Shown one piece after another: positions 9,030 through 17,418 of a DNA stretch of 64,000 nt. Numbering within the stretch: the first letter of the stretch is position 1; each line of letters opens with the position of its first letter. Both the position numbers and the translations under genes were made by a program. The notes beneath the pieces are model-generated. The model was not told the origin of the DNA. It worked only from the letters and a program-made list of their open reading frames with translations, and did no database searches. The stretch covers positions 1,860,001 through 1,924,000 of the forward strand of contig NC_014963.1 in NCBI RefSeq assembly GCF_000179915.2, written 5' to 3'. The DNA is from Terriglobus saanensis SP1PR4 (GTDB lineage Bacteria; Acidobacteriota; Terriglobia; Terriglobales; Acidobacteriaceae).

Positions 9030-11357
9030 TTAGTTAAGCGATGATTCTTCGTGCGTGAAAGTGAAGGTCAATGTCCTGGTGCCAAAGTGCGCGTGCGTTG
9101 CGCGCAGTGTTGCGGTTCCAGGCCGCGTGGTGCTACGAATCCAGAGGGCGCTCCGTCCACCGCTCAGCGCGAGTGGAGATTCCCCAACGAGAACAGCAGG
9201 ACCCTCCAGAGTGAGAAGGATAGGATCGAAACAGAGTGGGCGAGGAGCGCCGTACTGATCTGTTACCCGCAAAACGACGCGAGTGGCATCGCACCCGTCC
9301 GCACTTAGCGCGATGTCGTCTGCAACCATCTCAAATGCCTGATCTAGACCCTTACTGGAAAGACTTTTTGAGACGACAAGCTTGCCTGCGACGTAGCCAT
9401 CCAGACGCAAATCGCCCCAATCGTCGTTGCCATTCGGCAGAGTGAGAAAGAATGGTGGATAGTCGAGATGCGGGAACTCTGCCTTTGCCGGGAGTAAATC
9501 GATGACAGGATGCCATGTGCCCTCCACGCCGATAAAGCAACGAATCTGCTCACAGTTGGACGAGATGATGGCACGTTCAAGGCCACCGGCTTGGTCATTC
9601 ATGGCAAAGTGAAAACCGGGTTCCAGGACCGGCTCTTCATGAGGAGAGCATTGCGAACGAAAGAAGCCTGCTGCGGGTTTTGGCTCGCGAAAGATATCCA
9701 TCACGCCGTGATAGCAGACGTGATCACCAGAGCCGAAGTCGGCGTGCGTTTGATAGTCGAAGGCGCACCATCCCAAAACACCCGCATAATCTGCACGGCT
9801 GTTGATCTGATTGAGGATGTTCGCATAGCGAAGGATGTGTTCCTTGTTCTTCGCGTTGTCATCCCAGGGACGCACTGGAAATTCTGCGCCCACGACCTCT
9901 GTATTTAAGTAGAGAGGATGATTCGGAGCCTTGAGCGGAAACTGAAAGTCATTCATCGAAAAGACATCTTCGAGGAACTCGGATTCTTGAAAGTATCGAA
10001 CGCCAGTGGTCTGGCGGTGTGGATCTTCCGTGCGAGCAAGCTGATTCGCCTGTACATAGAGATCGTGAAAGTCGCGCGACTCATTGATCCGAATGCTCCA
10101 CAAGATAATCGACGGATGATTCCAATCGCGCCGAATCATACGACGTGTATTGTCCAGATAGCGTTCGCGCCAGAGCGGGCCATCCCCAACATGCTGCCAG
10201 CCGGGTGTCTCGTCGATGACGAGAAGACCTAACTCATCGCACGCATCCAGAAAGTGATGCGAAGGTGGATAGTGCGAACAACGAACGACGTTGCACTTCA
10301 GTTGTTGATTGAGCACTGCAGCATCGTGTCGTTGCACGCGCGCAGGCATAGCTGGTCCAGCATAAGGAAATGTCTGGTGCCGATTGAGGCCACGAAGCTT
10401 CATCACCTTGCCGTTGAGCAGAAAGCCTTTTGGCGTAAACCTGGCTTCGCGAAAACCGAAGCGCGTGCTTCGCTCTTCGAATTCATCGGAACCGGAAATC
10501 CGCACACGCAGGGAATAGAGCTTTGGCTGAGTAAGTTCCCAAAGCTCAATCGGAGAAAAATTCTGAAGTTCGACCTCAAAGGTGCCTGCCGCGTACTCTG
10601 CTGGCGATAGCTTACGGTGAAGGGAAGACAAGATCCGTGTTCCATCGAGAAGTTCTACGTCAAGCAACAGCCCTTTCTTCATCGAAGCTGCACCATCGAA
10701 CCAGACCTGAGCGCTGACGCGAGGTTTGGTCAATACGTCCAGAGACGCCACACGCACGTTCTCGATGGAAATTGCTCCGGTCGTGCGGAGAGAGACGCCA
10801 CGATAGATCCCGCCAAAAGTGAGGTAATCCACCTCGTACCCGAACGGAGGAACCTCCTGTAGCTCGCGCGAGTCCACCTCAACACTGAGAACGTTCTCTC
10901 CCTCGATGAGATGGGACGTTAGCTCAAAAGAGAAAGGCGTGAAACCACCAAAGTATTCCCCAAGCAGCGAACCGTTCAGATAGACCTTTGACGCTGTGAG
11001 CACGCCTTCGAAGTCGACAAAGACGCGCCGAGAATCCTGCTGCTTAGGCAGCGTGAAATGACGACGGTAGAGCGACACAAACTGATAACTCTTTTGATCG
11101 GTGCCATGCCACGGTACAAAGACATTGCTGTGCGGCAATGTGACGGCCTCAAAGCCGCTGTCGTCGAAGTTCTTCTGATGACCGTCCGGAGGTACTGTGC
11201 GGCTCCATCGCCATCCATCGATTAATGGATAGACACGATGCTGCGGACGTGACGGATCCTCAGCGAGAGCGAAGAGGGGCGCAGCACCCTGAGCAAGGGC
11301 CTGTCCGATCACCAGCGTGCTGCTCGTCTTAAGGAAATTGCGTCGATCCAGATTCAT
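9030..11357 (-). CDS. Glycoside hydrolase family 2 protein (beta-galactosidase/beta-mannosidase-like), Tat-exported
   Basis: 775-residue exo-glycosidase of family GH2. A Tat signal starts the protein (DRRNFLK, residues 4-10, then a hydrophobic stretch to ~31). The order is typical: jelly-roll sugar-binding domain (~40-195), immunoglobulin-like domain (~196-305), TIM barrel (~310-600), and C-terminal sandwich domains. Likely acid/base is Glu426 in SIRINESRDF and likely nucleophile Glu487 in YLNTEVVG; RGLNRHQTFPYAG and CSHYPPSHHFLDACDELGLL are GH2 barrel motifs. The substrate cannot be fixed: GH2 includes galactosidases, mannosidases, glucuronidases and others. It is second in the operon, 28 bases after the GH89 gene. 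The start at 11357 is set by the Tat motif; its ribosome site is weak. Confidence 0.92.
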   Translation of the reverse strand: MNLDRRNFLKTSSTLVIGQALAQGAAPLFALAEDPSRPQHRVYPLIDGWRWSRTVPPDGHQKNFDDSGFEAVTLPHSNVFVPWHGTDQKSYQFVSLYRRHFTLPKQQDSRRVFVDFEGVLTASKVYLNGSLLGEYFGGFTPFSFELTSHLIEGENVLSVEVDSRELQEVPPFGYEVDYLTFGGIYRGVSLRTTGAISIENVRVASLDVLTKPRVSAQVWFDGAASMKKGLLLDVELLDGTRILSSLHRKLSPAEYAAGTFEVELQNFSPIELWELTQPKLYSLRVRISGSDEFEERSTRFGFREARFTPKGFLLNGKVMKLRGLNRHQTFPYAGPAMPARVQRHDAAVLNQQLKCNVVRCSHYPPSHHFLDACDELGLLVIDETPGWQHVGDGPLWRERYLDNTRRMIRRDWNHPSIILWSIRINESRDFHDLYVQANQLARTEDPHRQTTGVRYFQESEFLEDVFSMNDFQFPLKAPNHPLYLNTEVVGAEFPVRPWDDNAKNKEHILRYANILNQINSRADYAGVLGWCAFDYQTHADFGSGDHVCYHGVMDIFREPKPAAGFFRSQCSPHEEPVLEPGFHFAMNDQAGGLERAIISSNCEQIRCFIGVEGTWHPVIDLLPAKAEFPHLDYPPFFLTLPNGNDDWGDLRLDGYVAGKLVVSKSLSSKGLDQAFEMVADDIALSADGCDATRVVLRVTDQYGAPRPLCFDPILLTLEGPAVLVGESPLALSGGRSALWIRSTTRPGTATLRATHAHFGTRTLTFTFTHEESSLN

Positions 11358-11385
11358 GCGTTTCGTTCTTTCATAGAGGAGGCCA

Positions 11386-13650
11386 TTAGCCAGCGTGCTG
11401 TGTGTCGTTGAGCAGAGCCTGCGCCTCTGCAATCAAGTCTGGAACTTCCATTGGTTTGCTCGGTTGGTAGGGAGAGGACAGCCATGTCTGTTGCCATATA
11501 TCGAGTGAGAACGGGCGCCCGGCGTGAAGGCTGGCAAACCAAGCCTCCCAGCGCGAAGCATAATAGTCGCGCGTCAAACCAGACCATGCGCGCGAGGCAT
11601 AATCGGAGAGCTCCGGCCATCCCCAGGTCGTGATCAGGCGACGGGCATTTTCATCGTAGTAAGCGGCTTCGTCATCCGATTTCGCATAGCTGCGTGCCGC
11701 CTGCATCCATGTTTCGAGTCGGCGATCGGGCCGTAGGTTGAGCAAAGCATCCATGCGCCCCATCCAGCCAAGCGCATGTGCGGCATACTCGGTTGCGACC
11801 TCATTCTGATGAGACTGCCCCGCCTGAACAGCGAGCGAGAAAGTCTGATCCACACTGCCACCCGCCGCCTGCACCACGAGCTCAATCAGATCGTTGCGGT
11901 AAAGTTCCTTCTGCCCAAGTTCAGGCGCACAGGAGAGAAACAGAGCCACGGCGCGGCGGAAGGTAGGTCCCGCATCCACGGAAGCAGCGGCGGGTGCAAG
12001 GCTCGGCTCCGTCTGCCAGGCCTGGTGTGTCATCCAGATATGCGCGCTGTAGGCGCTCTGCATCAAGAGAGTCCAGGCTTCCAGCATCACGGGCGGGCAT
12101 GCTCCGTAGCGAGAACGGCAGTAGGCCGGAATCCATTGCTTCAAATCAATCGCTTCCCGCTGCCACCCGGCATCGGTCATCAACTCGTAGACCACTTCGT
12201 TGGTCTCGATCCCTTCGGGGCACATGCCCCAACCGACAAGGTTTCCGCGTTCCGGACTGGTGAGTACAGATGCAGGCTCTGACGCCATGAGCTTCAGGTT
12301 GCCCTTCACATTGTTGTTTCCACCAAAGGTGTGGGCCATGCCGTTGATCCACTGCTTGCCGAAGAATGCCTTCTGCGTCTTCCACTGTCCAGGTGCATAC
12401 TTGCCCTTCACTGCTGGAGCCAGATCGTTGGCATAATCGATGATCAACATACGATCGTTGGGAATACCGCGGAGCAGGGCGGCCACCGATTCGCTGTTCC
12501 AGAAGGCCACATCGTAGACGAAGAGCCATCCCTGCATCACCCAGGTTCCATTCGGATCTCCGGCGAGAATGCCCTCATAAACCGTGCGGCCAAAGCGCTC
12601 CAGATCCTCGAAGCGATGCTCCTCACGCACCGGCACGGCCAGTTCATTAAAGGTGTCCGCAAGGTAGTACTGCACCTCGCCGTACTCCGCCTTGTACTCT
12701 TCGATGAACTTCTTGCCGATCAGGCGATAAAGATCCTGCTCACCCGGATGGAGGATGAAGGTCCGCGTGCTGCGCGGAATGGTCTTGAACTCCTCGGGCA
12801 GCCACAGGAGCGTAAAGGTCTCCGCCTTTGGATGCAGGCGTTTGAAGCCTTGCGGCACAAAGCCTGAGAATGCTGGAGCCACAGGTCGCATGCCCAGGGA
12901 ACGCATACGGTCCAGGATCTTTCGCTGCAGGACACGCTTCTGCTCGATGAAATGTTCCGGCAGGGGACCGTCGATGTTGTTGACATTGCCCATCCGGTGC
13001 CATGGCAGGTGCGCTGGCCCAGTGGAAAACTCTGCGATCTCGGCCTCACTCAATCCCAGGGAGCGCCATACGCGATCCCAGATCGCCTCCTGCCCTTCGA
13101 GCGCCAATGGCATGGTGATGCCGTGCAGAGCCATCCAATCCAGCTCCTTCTCCCAGCGAGCCCAGTCCCAGAACGCCATGGTGTAGCCGTAGGTACAGGG
13201 ATTGAAGTACTGCACAAACTTGTAGGGGCAGACCACCCGTTGCATTGGAGCGTCGGGAAAGGCCGCAGGAAGTTCGACGTGGCGACCACTCCAGGTGATC
13301 ATCACGTTGCACGTTGCGCGTAGATAGCTGTAGGCTCCCCGGCACATGGCGACGGCACTGCTTCCGGCAAGGTACACACGACCGTTGGCTGCAGAGATCT
13401 CGTAAACCTCATTGCCCCCTTCGAGGGGAATCAGCTTCAGCTCAAACTGACTGGCACGTTCTCCCAACTGGCGGTAGAGGAGCGCTCGCGCGGCCTGAAC
13501 CGGCGTCTCGGACAGAGGTTTGGAACTTTCTTTTTTCGTACGCTCTGCGGGAAGGGCTGGGACTGCCGCGCCTGCCTCATTCGAGCGGAGGGCGGCACTT
13601 GCAACACCGGTACTGCATGCCGCCTCTATAAATCTGCGTCGTGTCCACAT
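11386..13650 (-). CDS. Alpha-N-acetylglucosaminidase (GH89, NAGLU family), Tat-exported
   Basis: 754-residue enzyme that removes terminal alpha-linked N-acetylglucosamine, as human NAGLU does in heparan sulfate breakdown. A Tat signal opens it (TRRRFIEAACSTG). The three NAGLU domains are visible: an N-terminal alpha/beta domain (~48-130), a barrel with hallmark segments PYKFVQYFNPCTYGYTMAFW and GITMPLALEGQEAIW, and a C-terminal helical domain. Catalytic carboxylates by comparison with the human enzyme are Glu336 (YYLADTFNE) and Glu479 (GWGMCPEGIETNEVVYE). ATG at 13650 has AGGAG about ten bases upstream. It is the first gene of an operon with GH2 and a TonB-dependent receptor, suggesting use of an alpha-GlcNAc-capped glycan outside the cytoplasm. 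Confidence 0.95.
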   Translation of the reverse strand: MWTRRRFIEAACSTGVASAALRSNEAGAAVPALPAERTKKESSKPLSETPVQAARALLYRQLGERASQFELKLIPLEGGNEVYEISAANGRVYLAGSSAVAMCRGAYSYLRATCNVMITWSGRHVELPAAFPDAPMQRVVCPYKFVQYFNPCTYGYTMAFWDWARWEKELDWMALHGITMPLALEGQEAIWDRVWRSLGLSEAEIAEFSTGPAHLPWHRMGNVNNIDGPLPEHFIEQKRVLQRKILDRMRSLGMRPVAPAFSGFVPQGFKRLHPKAETFTLLWLPEEFKTIPRSTRTFILHPGEQDLYRLIGKKFIEEYKAEYGEVQYYLADTFNELAVPVREEHRFEDLERFGRTVYEGILAGDPNGTWVMQGWLFVYDVAFWNSESVAALLRGIPNDRMLIIDYANDLAPAVKGKYAPGQWKTQKAFFGKQWINGMAHTFGGNNNVKGNLKLMASEPASVLTSPERGNLVGWGMCPEGIETNEVVYELMTDAGWQREAIDLKQWIPAYCRSRYGACPPVMLEAWTLLMQSAYSAHIWMTHQAWQTEPSLAPAAASVDAGPTFRRAVALFLSCAPELGQKELYRNDLIELVVQAAGGSVDQTFSLAVQAGQSHQNEVATEYAAHALGWMGRMDALLNLRPDRRLETWMQAARSYAKSDDEAAYYDENARRLITTWGWPELSDYASRAWSGLTRDYYASRWEAWFASLHAGRPFSLDIWQQTWLSSPYQPSKPMEVPDLIAEAQALLNDTQHAG

Positions 13651-13812
13651 AGCCCGAACGTTCTCCTGGGAATACGCGACGTTCGCATCCCAGAGGGGCG
13701 TTGCCAAGCGTTTTCACGGTTCCAGGAGCGGGTTTCACCGTTGATGGATGTTGTCTTTTATTTTCAGTACGTTACTGACGGTTCGACAGGTTGTTCGAGC
13801 CCGAAGACTGGT

Positions 13813-15087
13813 TCAGGGCTGGATCAGTCGATAAGTGACGACGCGCGCCTCTGGGGCGTTGCCCCCGACACTCATCGTCTCAAGTAGAACCTCGAAGTAC
13901 GGCATGTGGTTCCGCGTCGCTCCAATGGTTCGGGCGAAGTTCCTGAATTGCACGGGGCTGAAAGGGAAGTCGGCTGCGGATTCTGTTCCGGCCATGCCTG
14001 TTCCTTCAAACAGGAGTGCGTCTCCGTTGCCGTCGATGCCCGGTAGAAAGGCCATGACTCCATAACTCTTCCGATCAGAGTTGGATAGGGTATCCCGGTA
14101 AATCGGCTCCTCTCCCGGTGCCGGATGCTTGTTGCGGACGTATCCCTCGGAGGCCTTCCAATCCCAGTTCACATCAAAGTTGAGCCGATCCTGGAAGAGG
14201 CCGACCCAGGGATTCGCCCCTACGCCGCCGATCAGGATTACATTCCGGCTTTTTAGGTCGTCGATACGGAGCACCCGCGCGTTCCGCGTCTCAACGTCCG
14301 CTTTCATGGCTTGAGGGAGACGGCCAAGGCGGAGAGCCAGATTCAGGTCCGCCGAACTGGTGTACTGATGTGACGCAAACCACTCCGGGTTGAGTGCCAT
14401 GCCCCCCGCAGCAGGAAGCGCCGACTTCGTTTGATACGTTCCACTTAAATAGTCGTCGAGTGCTACCTGGGTTCGCGTGAACTCCTGGAAGAGAACCAGC
14501 GCGTCGTCGGACGGAACGATAAATACCGTACTTCGAGCTGGAAATAGCTGATTCCAAAGAGCGTCTGCAGCCGTCTCCGGTGTGCTGTGTGGGTAGAAGA
14601 GCGCCACTGCACCGCCAAGGATGGCCAAAATTGGCAGTGCGAGCAGCCACTTGAAATAGCTTCTCCTGGTCGCAGTCGCTCTTGCAGCCTGTATCGACTC
14701 ACCATCTACTGCGGAAGGAGTACTGAGCGCCTGGCGTGGTGTGGGGCGAGGTTCGAATACCGGAATATAGCCGCCACGAGGCACTGTGATTACGACAGGC
14801 GCCTCGGGACACTCATGCTCGAAGTACTCTTCCAACCGCTGACGCAGGAGACGAGCCTGTGTGCGTACGATGCTGTCATCCGCGGCGTTGTAGCTGGGAG
14901 AGCGACCGAAGACCTGGATCCCGATCTGCTGTTCATTGATCTCGCGGGCATGGCCCTCGATCAAGGAAACACAGATGAACTCAAGAAACTTCGTGAGGCG
15001 TGGCGATTTGGTAAAAGTACGGGACGCAACCACCTGTTGCAAAAGCTGGAGGCGCTCATCCGCGCGAGACTGAGGCTGACTCGGCAA
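13813..15087 (-). CDS. Membrane-anchored winged-helix one-component regulator (ToxR/CadC-like layout)
   Basis: 424 residues. The first ~110 residues contain a pattern that recurs in acidobacterial and rhizobial regulators: LLQQVVASRTFTKSPRLTKF, QQIGIQVFGRSPSYNAADDS, IVRTQARLLRQRLEEYF and VVITVPRGGYIPVFEP, which I read as a winged-helix DNA-binding domain. One transmembrane helix lies at ~145-165, followed by a ~255-residue domain of unknown fold outside the cytoplasm (GGVGANPWVGLFQDRLNFDV, SYGVMAFLPGIDGNGDALLF). The arrangement implies that an external signal controls transcription directly. The best start I see is TTG at 15087; no in-frame ATG exists near the N-terminus, so the start is uncertain. 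It is divergent from the sensor kinase gene. DNA-binding function is inferred from the family, not shown. Confidence 0.72.
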   Translation of the reverse strand: MPSQPQSRADERLQLLQQVVASRTFTKSPRLTKFLEFICVSLIEGHAREINEQQIGIQVFGRSPSYNAADDSIVRTQARLLRQRLEEYFEHECPEAPVVITVPRGGYIPVFEPRPTPRQALSTPSAVDGESIQAARATATRRSYFKWLLALPILAILGGAVALFYPHSTPETAADALWNQLFPARSTVFIVPSDDALVLFQEFTRTQVALDDYLSGTYQTKSALPAAGGMALNPEWFASHQYTSSADLNLALRLGRLPQAMKADVETRNARVLRIDDLKSRNVILIGGVGANPWVGLFQDRLNFDVNWDWKASEGYVRNKHPAPGEEPIYRDTLSNSDRKSYGVMAFLPGIDGNGDALLFEGTGMAGTESAADFPFSPVQFRNFARTIGATRNHMPYFEVLLETMSVGGNAPEARVVTYRLIQP

Positions 15088-15374
15088 GCCGGGATCCGTA
15101 TTCGAGATATTGTTAGCGATGGACTTTGCCGCCGCAATTGAGTCGCAACCGCATACTCCATCATCTACAGGCCGCCGTTGAGGGTCAAGCGCCTGATTGC
15201 GCGCTTGGGAAAGACACGAGTGACCCTTCCACGGATAGAGTTCCCTGCAGGTTGGTTGGGATTGCCTGCAAACTGCTCGTGATTTGATCCGAATGTGTAG
15301 AGACTTATTCTAATTGAGTCAAGTAGCACAGCGGATTCGTACAATAAACCAGCCGTTCCTGCGGAGGCTTACCG

Positions 15375-16511
15375 ATGGGTTCCCTCACGATTGCTCTCAA
15401 CGAACCGAACTCAGCTCCGGTTCAGACTATTCTGCAGCCACCGGCGACCGAGCGTTTGTCCGGTATGCGTGCCTGGCATATCATCCTGCCGCTAACTATT
15501 GGCCTTGCGCTAACAACAGCAGCCGAATGTCACTCGATCTTTAACCTGGGTTCTCTTCGATACGGCTTTGTGCTCTCGGGTTGGTGGGGTGCGATGGCTC
15601 TCGCCATGTGGCATCTTGGACAGGCGAAGCCAGCGGCGCTCCAGATAAAACCGAGGGTGCTGTTTTGGCATGCGATCGCTGCAACGATATTGGGTATTCT
15701 CCATCTCCTGGCGATGGCGGGGGCCGATCGTCTATTTTTTAGCTTTGCCATCCGAACCCAATTTGGTCTCACATGGAATCACTATTTGGGTCTGAACCGA
15801 TGGGGTCTGGAGATGTTGGTCTACGGTTTCATCTACGGTGCCGTCACCGTGGTTCGCCTCCAGTTGCAGGCTCAACAGAGTGCCCTTCAGTCCCTCGAAC
15901 TACAACGCGCGCTTTCGGCATCCCAACTTCATGCTCTGCAAATGCAGGTCGAACCGCACTTCCTGTTCAATACGTTGAACTCGATCACTACGCTTGTGGA
16001 ACTTGGGAGACAACAACAGGCTGCTGCGATGCTGCATCATCTCAACGTCATCTTGAAGTCGACTCTCAGAAGATCGACGCCGCAGAAGATTCCCCTGGCA
16101 CAGGAACTCGACGCCGTGGAGAACTACCTAGCCATTGAGCAGATTCGTTTCGCTGACCGACTTAAGCTGGAGTTTCGCATCGATCCCTCCGCGCTCAACG
16201 CTCTGGTGCCTAGCTTTCTCCTTCAGCCGTTGATGGAGAATGCCGTCCGACATGGGATTGGACGATTGGAAGACGGTGGTCTTATTCAGACCTCGATAGA
16301 GAAATCTGATGGAACGCTTTTCCTTCACGTACAAAATAATGGACCGGGTGCGGCCTCTGCCTCAGTCGAGGGGCATGGGATCGGATTACGCAATACCGCA
16401 ACGCGGTTGGCGCATTTTTATCCTGACCGGCATTCTTTTCAAGTGGGACAGCCTGAAACGGGTGGTTTTCAGGTGAGGATCGCAATCCCTTACGAGACGG
16501 CAGAGGCATGA
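15375..16511 (+). CDS. LytS/YpdA-type sensor histidine kinase
   Basis: 378-residue membrane kinase. Four or five hydrophobic helices fill residues ~33-160, then a short coiled coil (LQLQAQQSALQSLELQRAL) leads to the His_kinase domain with the phospho-accepting histidine at 195 in MQVEPHFLFNTLNSI. The ATPase part has the N-box FLLQPLMENAVRHGIG and a glycine box GHGIGLRNTATRL. Such kinases phosphorylate LytTR response regulators. The ATG at 15375 has GGAGG seven bases upstream. It overlaps the regulator gene by four bases (ATGA), so the pair is one transcription and translation unit. The signal is unknown; the membrane region has no recognisable ligand-binding domain. Confidence 0.93.
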   Translation: MGSLTIALNEPNSAPVQTILQPPATERLSGMRAWHIILPLTIGLALTTAAECHSIFNLGSLRYGFVLSGWWGAMALAMWHLGQAKPAALQIKPRVLFWHAIAATILGILHLLAMAGADRLFFSFAIRTQFGLTWNHYLGLNRWGLEMLVYGFIYGAVTVVRLQLQAQQSALQSLELQRALSASQLHALQMQVEPHFLFNTLNSITTLVELGRQQQAAAMLHHLNVILKSTLRRSTPQKIPLAQELDAVENYLAIEQIRFADRLKLEFRIDPSALNALVPSFLLQPLMENAVRHGIGRLEDGGLIQTSIEKSDGTLFLHVQNNGPGAASASVEGHGIGLRNTATRLAHFYPDRHSFQVGQPETGGFQVRIAIPYETAEA

Positions 16512-17278
16512 TGGTCCGGGCGTTGATCGTGGACGACGAAGCCCTCGCGCGCACTCGGATGGCGCGACTGCTTGGGGCAGACCCCGAAATAGAGGTCTGT
16601 GGCGAGTGCAGAAATGGACGCGAAGCGGCTTCCTTTTTGAAATCGAGATCTGTCGATGTGGTGTTTCTTGATATCCAGATGCCTGGAGAGAATGGCTTCG
16701 ATCTCATTGAGACCATCGGCGTCCGCAATATGCCGGTCACGGTCTTTGTGACAGCGCATAACCACTACGCCATTCAGGCCTTTAAGGTCCATGCACTCGA
16801 TTACCTGACAAAACCCGTCGAAGAGGAACGCCTGACGTCTACCGTCGAACGTGTAAAAGAGAGGCTCGAATCCCGGAAGGGATTAACAGAACTCGCCATG
16901 CGCTCGCTTCTTGAGAACCTCGATCCAGCCAAGAGGCCGTCCCCTATCTATGCGAAGAGGCTCCTGTTGCCGGACGGAGGTAAGACCGTCTTCCTCGACG
17001 TGGACAGGATCGAGTGGATTGAAGCAGCGGACTATTACGTCTGCATTCACTCCGGGCAGAAAGAGTTCCTCCTGCGAGAGAGCATGAAGGATCTTGCGAT
17101 CACTCTTGACCCGTCCCGGTTTGTACGAATCCACCGTTCGGTGATCGTTAACCTGGAGCAGATTCGTGAAGTCTTTCGCGAGGGGCGAGGGGAAGGCACC
17201 GCCATCTTGAAGAACGGTCGCCGATTGCGGATGAGTCAGGCGGGCTGGCAGGCGGTTTTAGAGGCCAGCAGAAAGTAG
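16508..17278 (+). CDS. LytTR-family response regulator
   Basis: 256-residue partner of the upstream kinase. Residues 1-125 are a CheY-like receiver with acidic residues Asp9/Asp10, the phosphorylation site Asp55 in VVFLDIQMPGENGF, Thr near FVTAHNHYAIQAF, and Lys in YLTKPVEEERL. Residues ~150-254 form the LytTR DNA-binding domain (VDRIEWIEAADYYVCIHSG, FVRIHRSVIVNLEQIREV). These domains bind direct repeats upstream of target promoters. Start ATG at 16508 overlaps the kinase stop; a second ATG follows immediately. The nearest downstream gene is the TonB-like protein 140 bases away, a candidate target (inference). Confidence 0.95.
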   Translation: MMVRALIVDDEALARTRMARLLGADPEIEVCGECRNGREAASFLKSRSVDVVFLDIQMPGENGFDLIETIGVRNMPVTVFVTAHNHYAIQAFKVHALDYLTKPVEEERLTSTVERVKERLESRKGLTELAMRSLLENLDPAKRPSPIYAKRLLLPDGGKTVFLDVDRIEWIEAADYYVCIHSGQKEFLLRESMKDLAITLDPSRFVRIHRSVIVNLEQIREVFREGRGEGTAILKNGRRLRMSQAGWQAVLEASRK

Positions 17279-17418
17279 TAACGAAGGTTATGGACCTCGC
17301 GGCGGCGCATATCCATTAGTGTTCAATTCCACCGTCGTGAGGCAACAACTGACAGTTTTCCGTGTCTAATCTGCTATGACCGTGCTTTGTTCACGGCAAG
17401 GAAGGGGTTCGCCCTCGA

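Noticed and set aside
13702-13716. LacI-like operator TGCCAAGCGTTTTCA upstream of the GH89 gene
   Set aside because: Only the outer TG/CA and AA/TT positions are symmetric and the centre does not fit the usual CG-centred operator; no second copy seen near the LacI gene.
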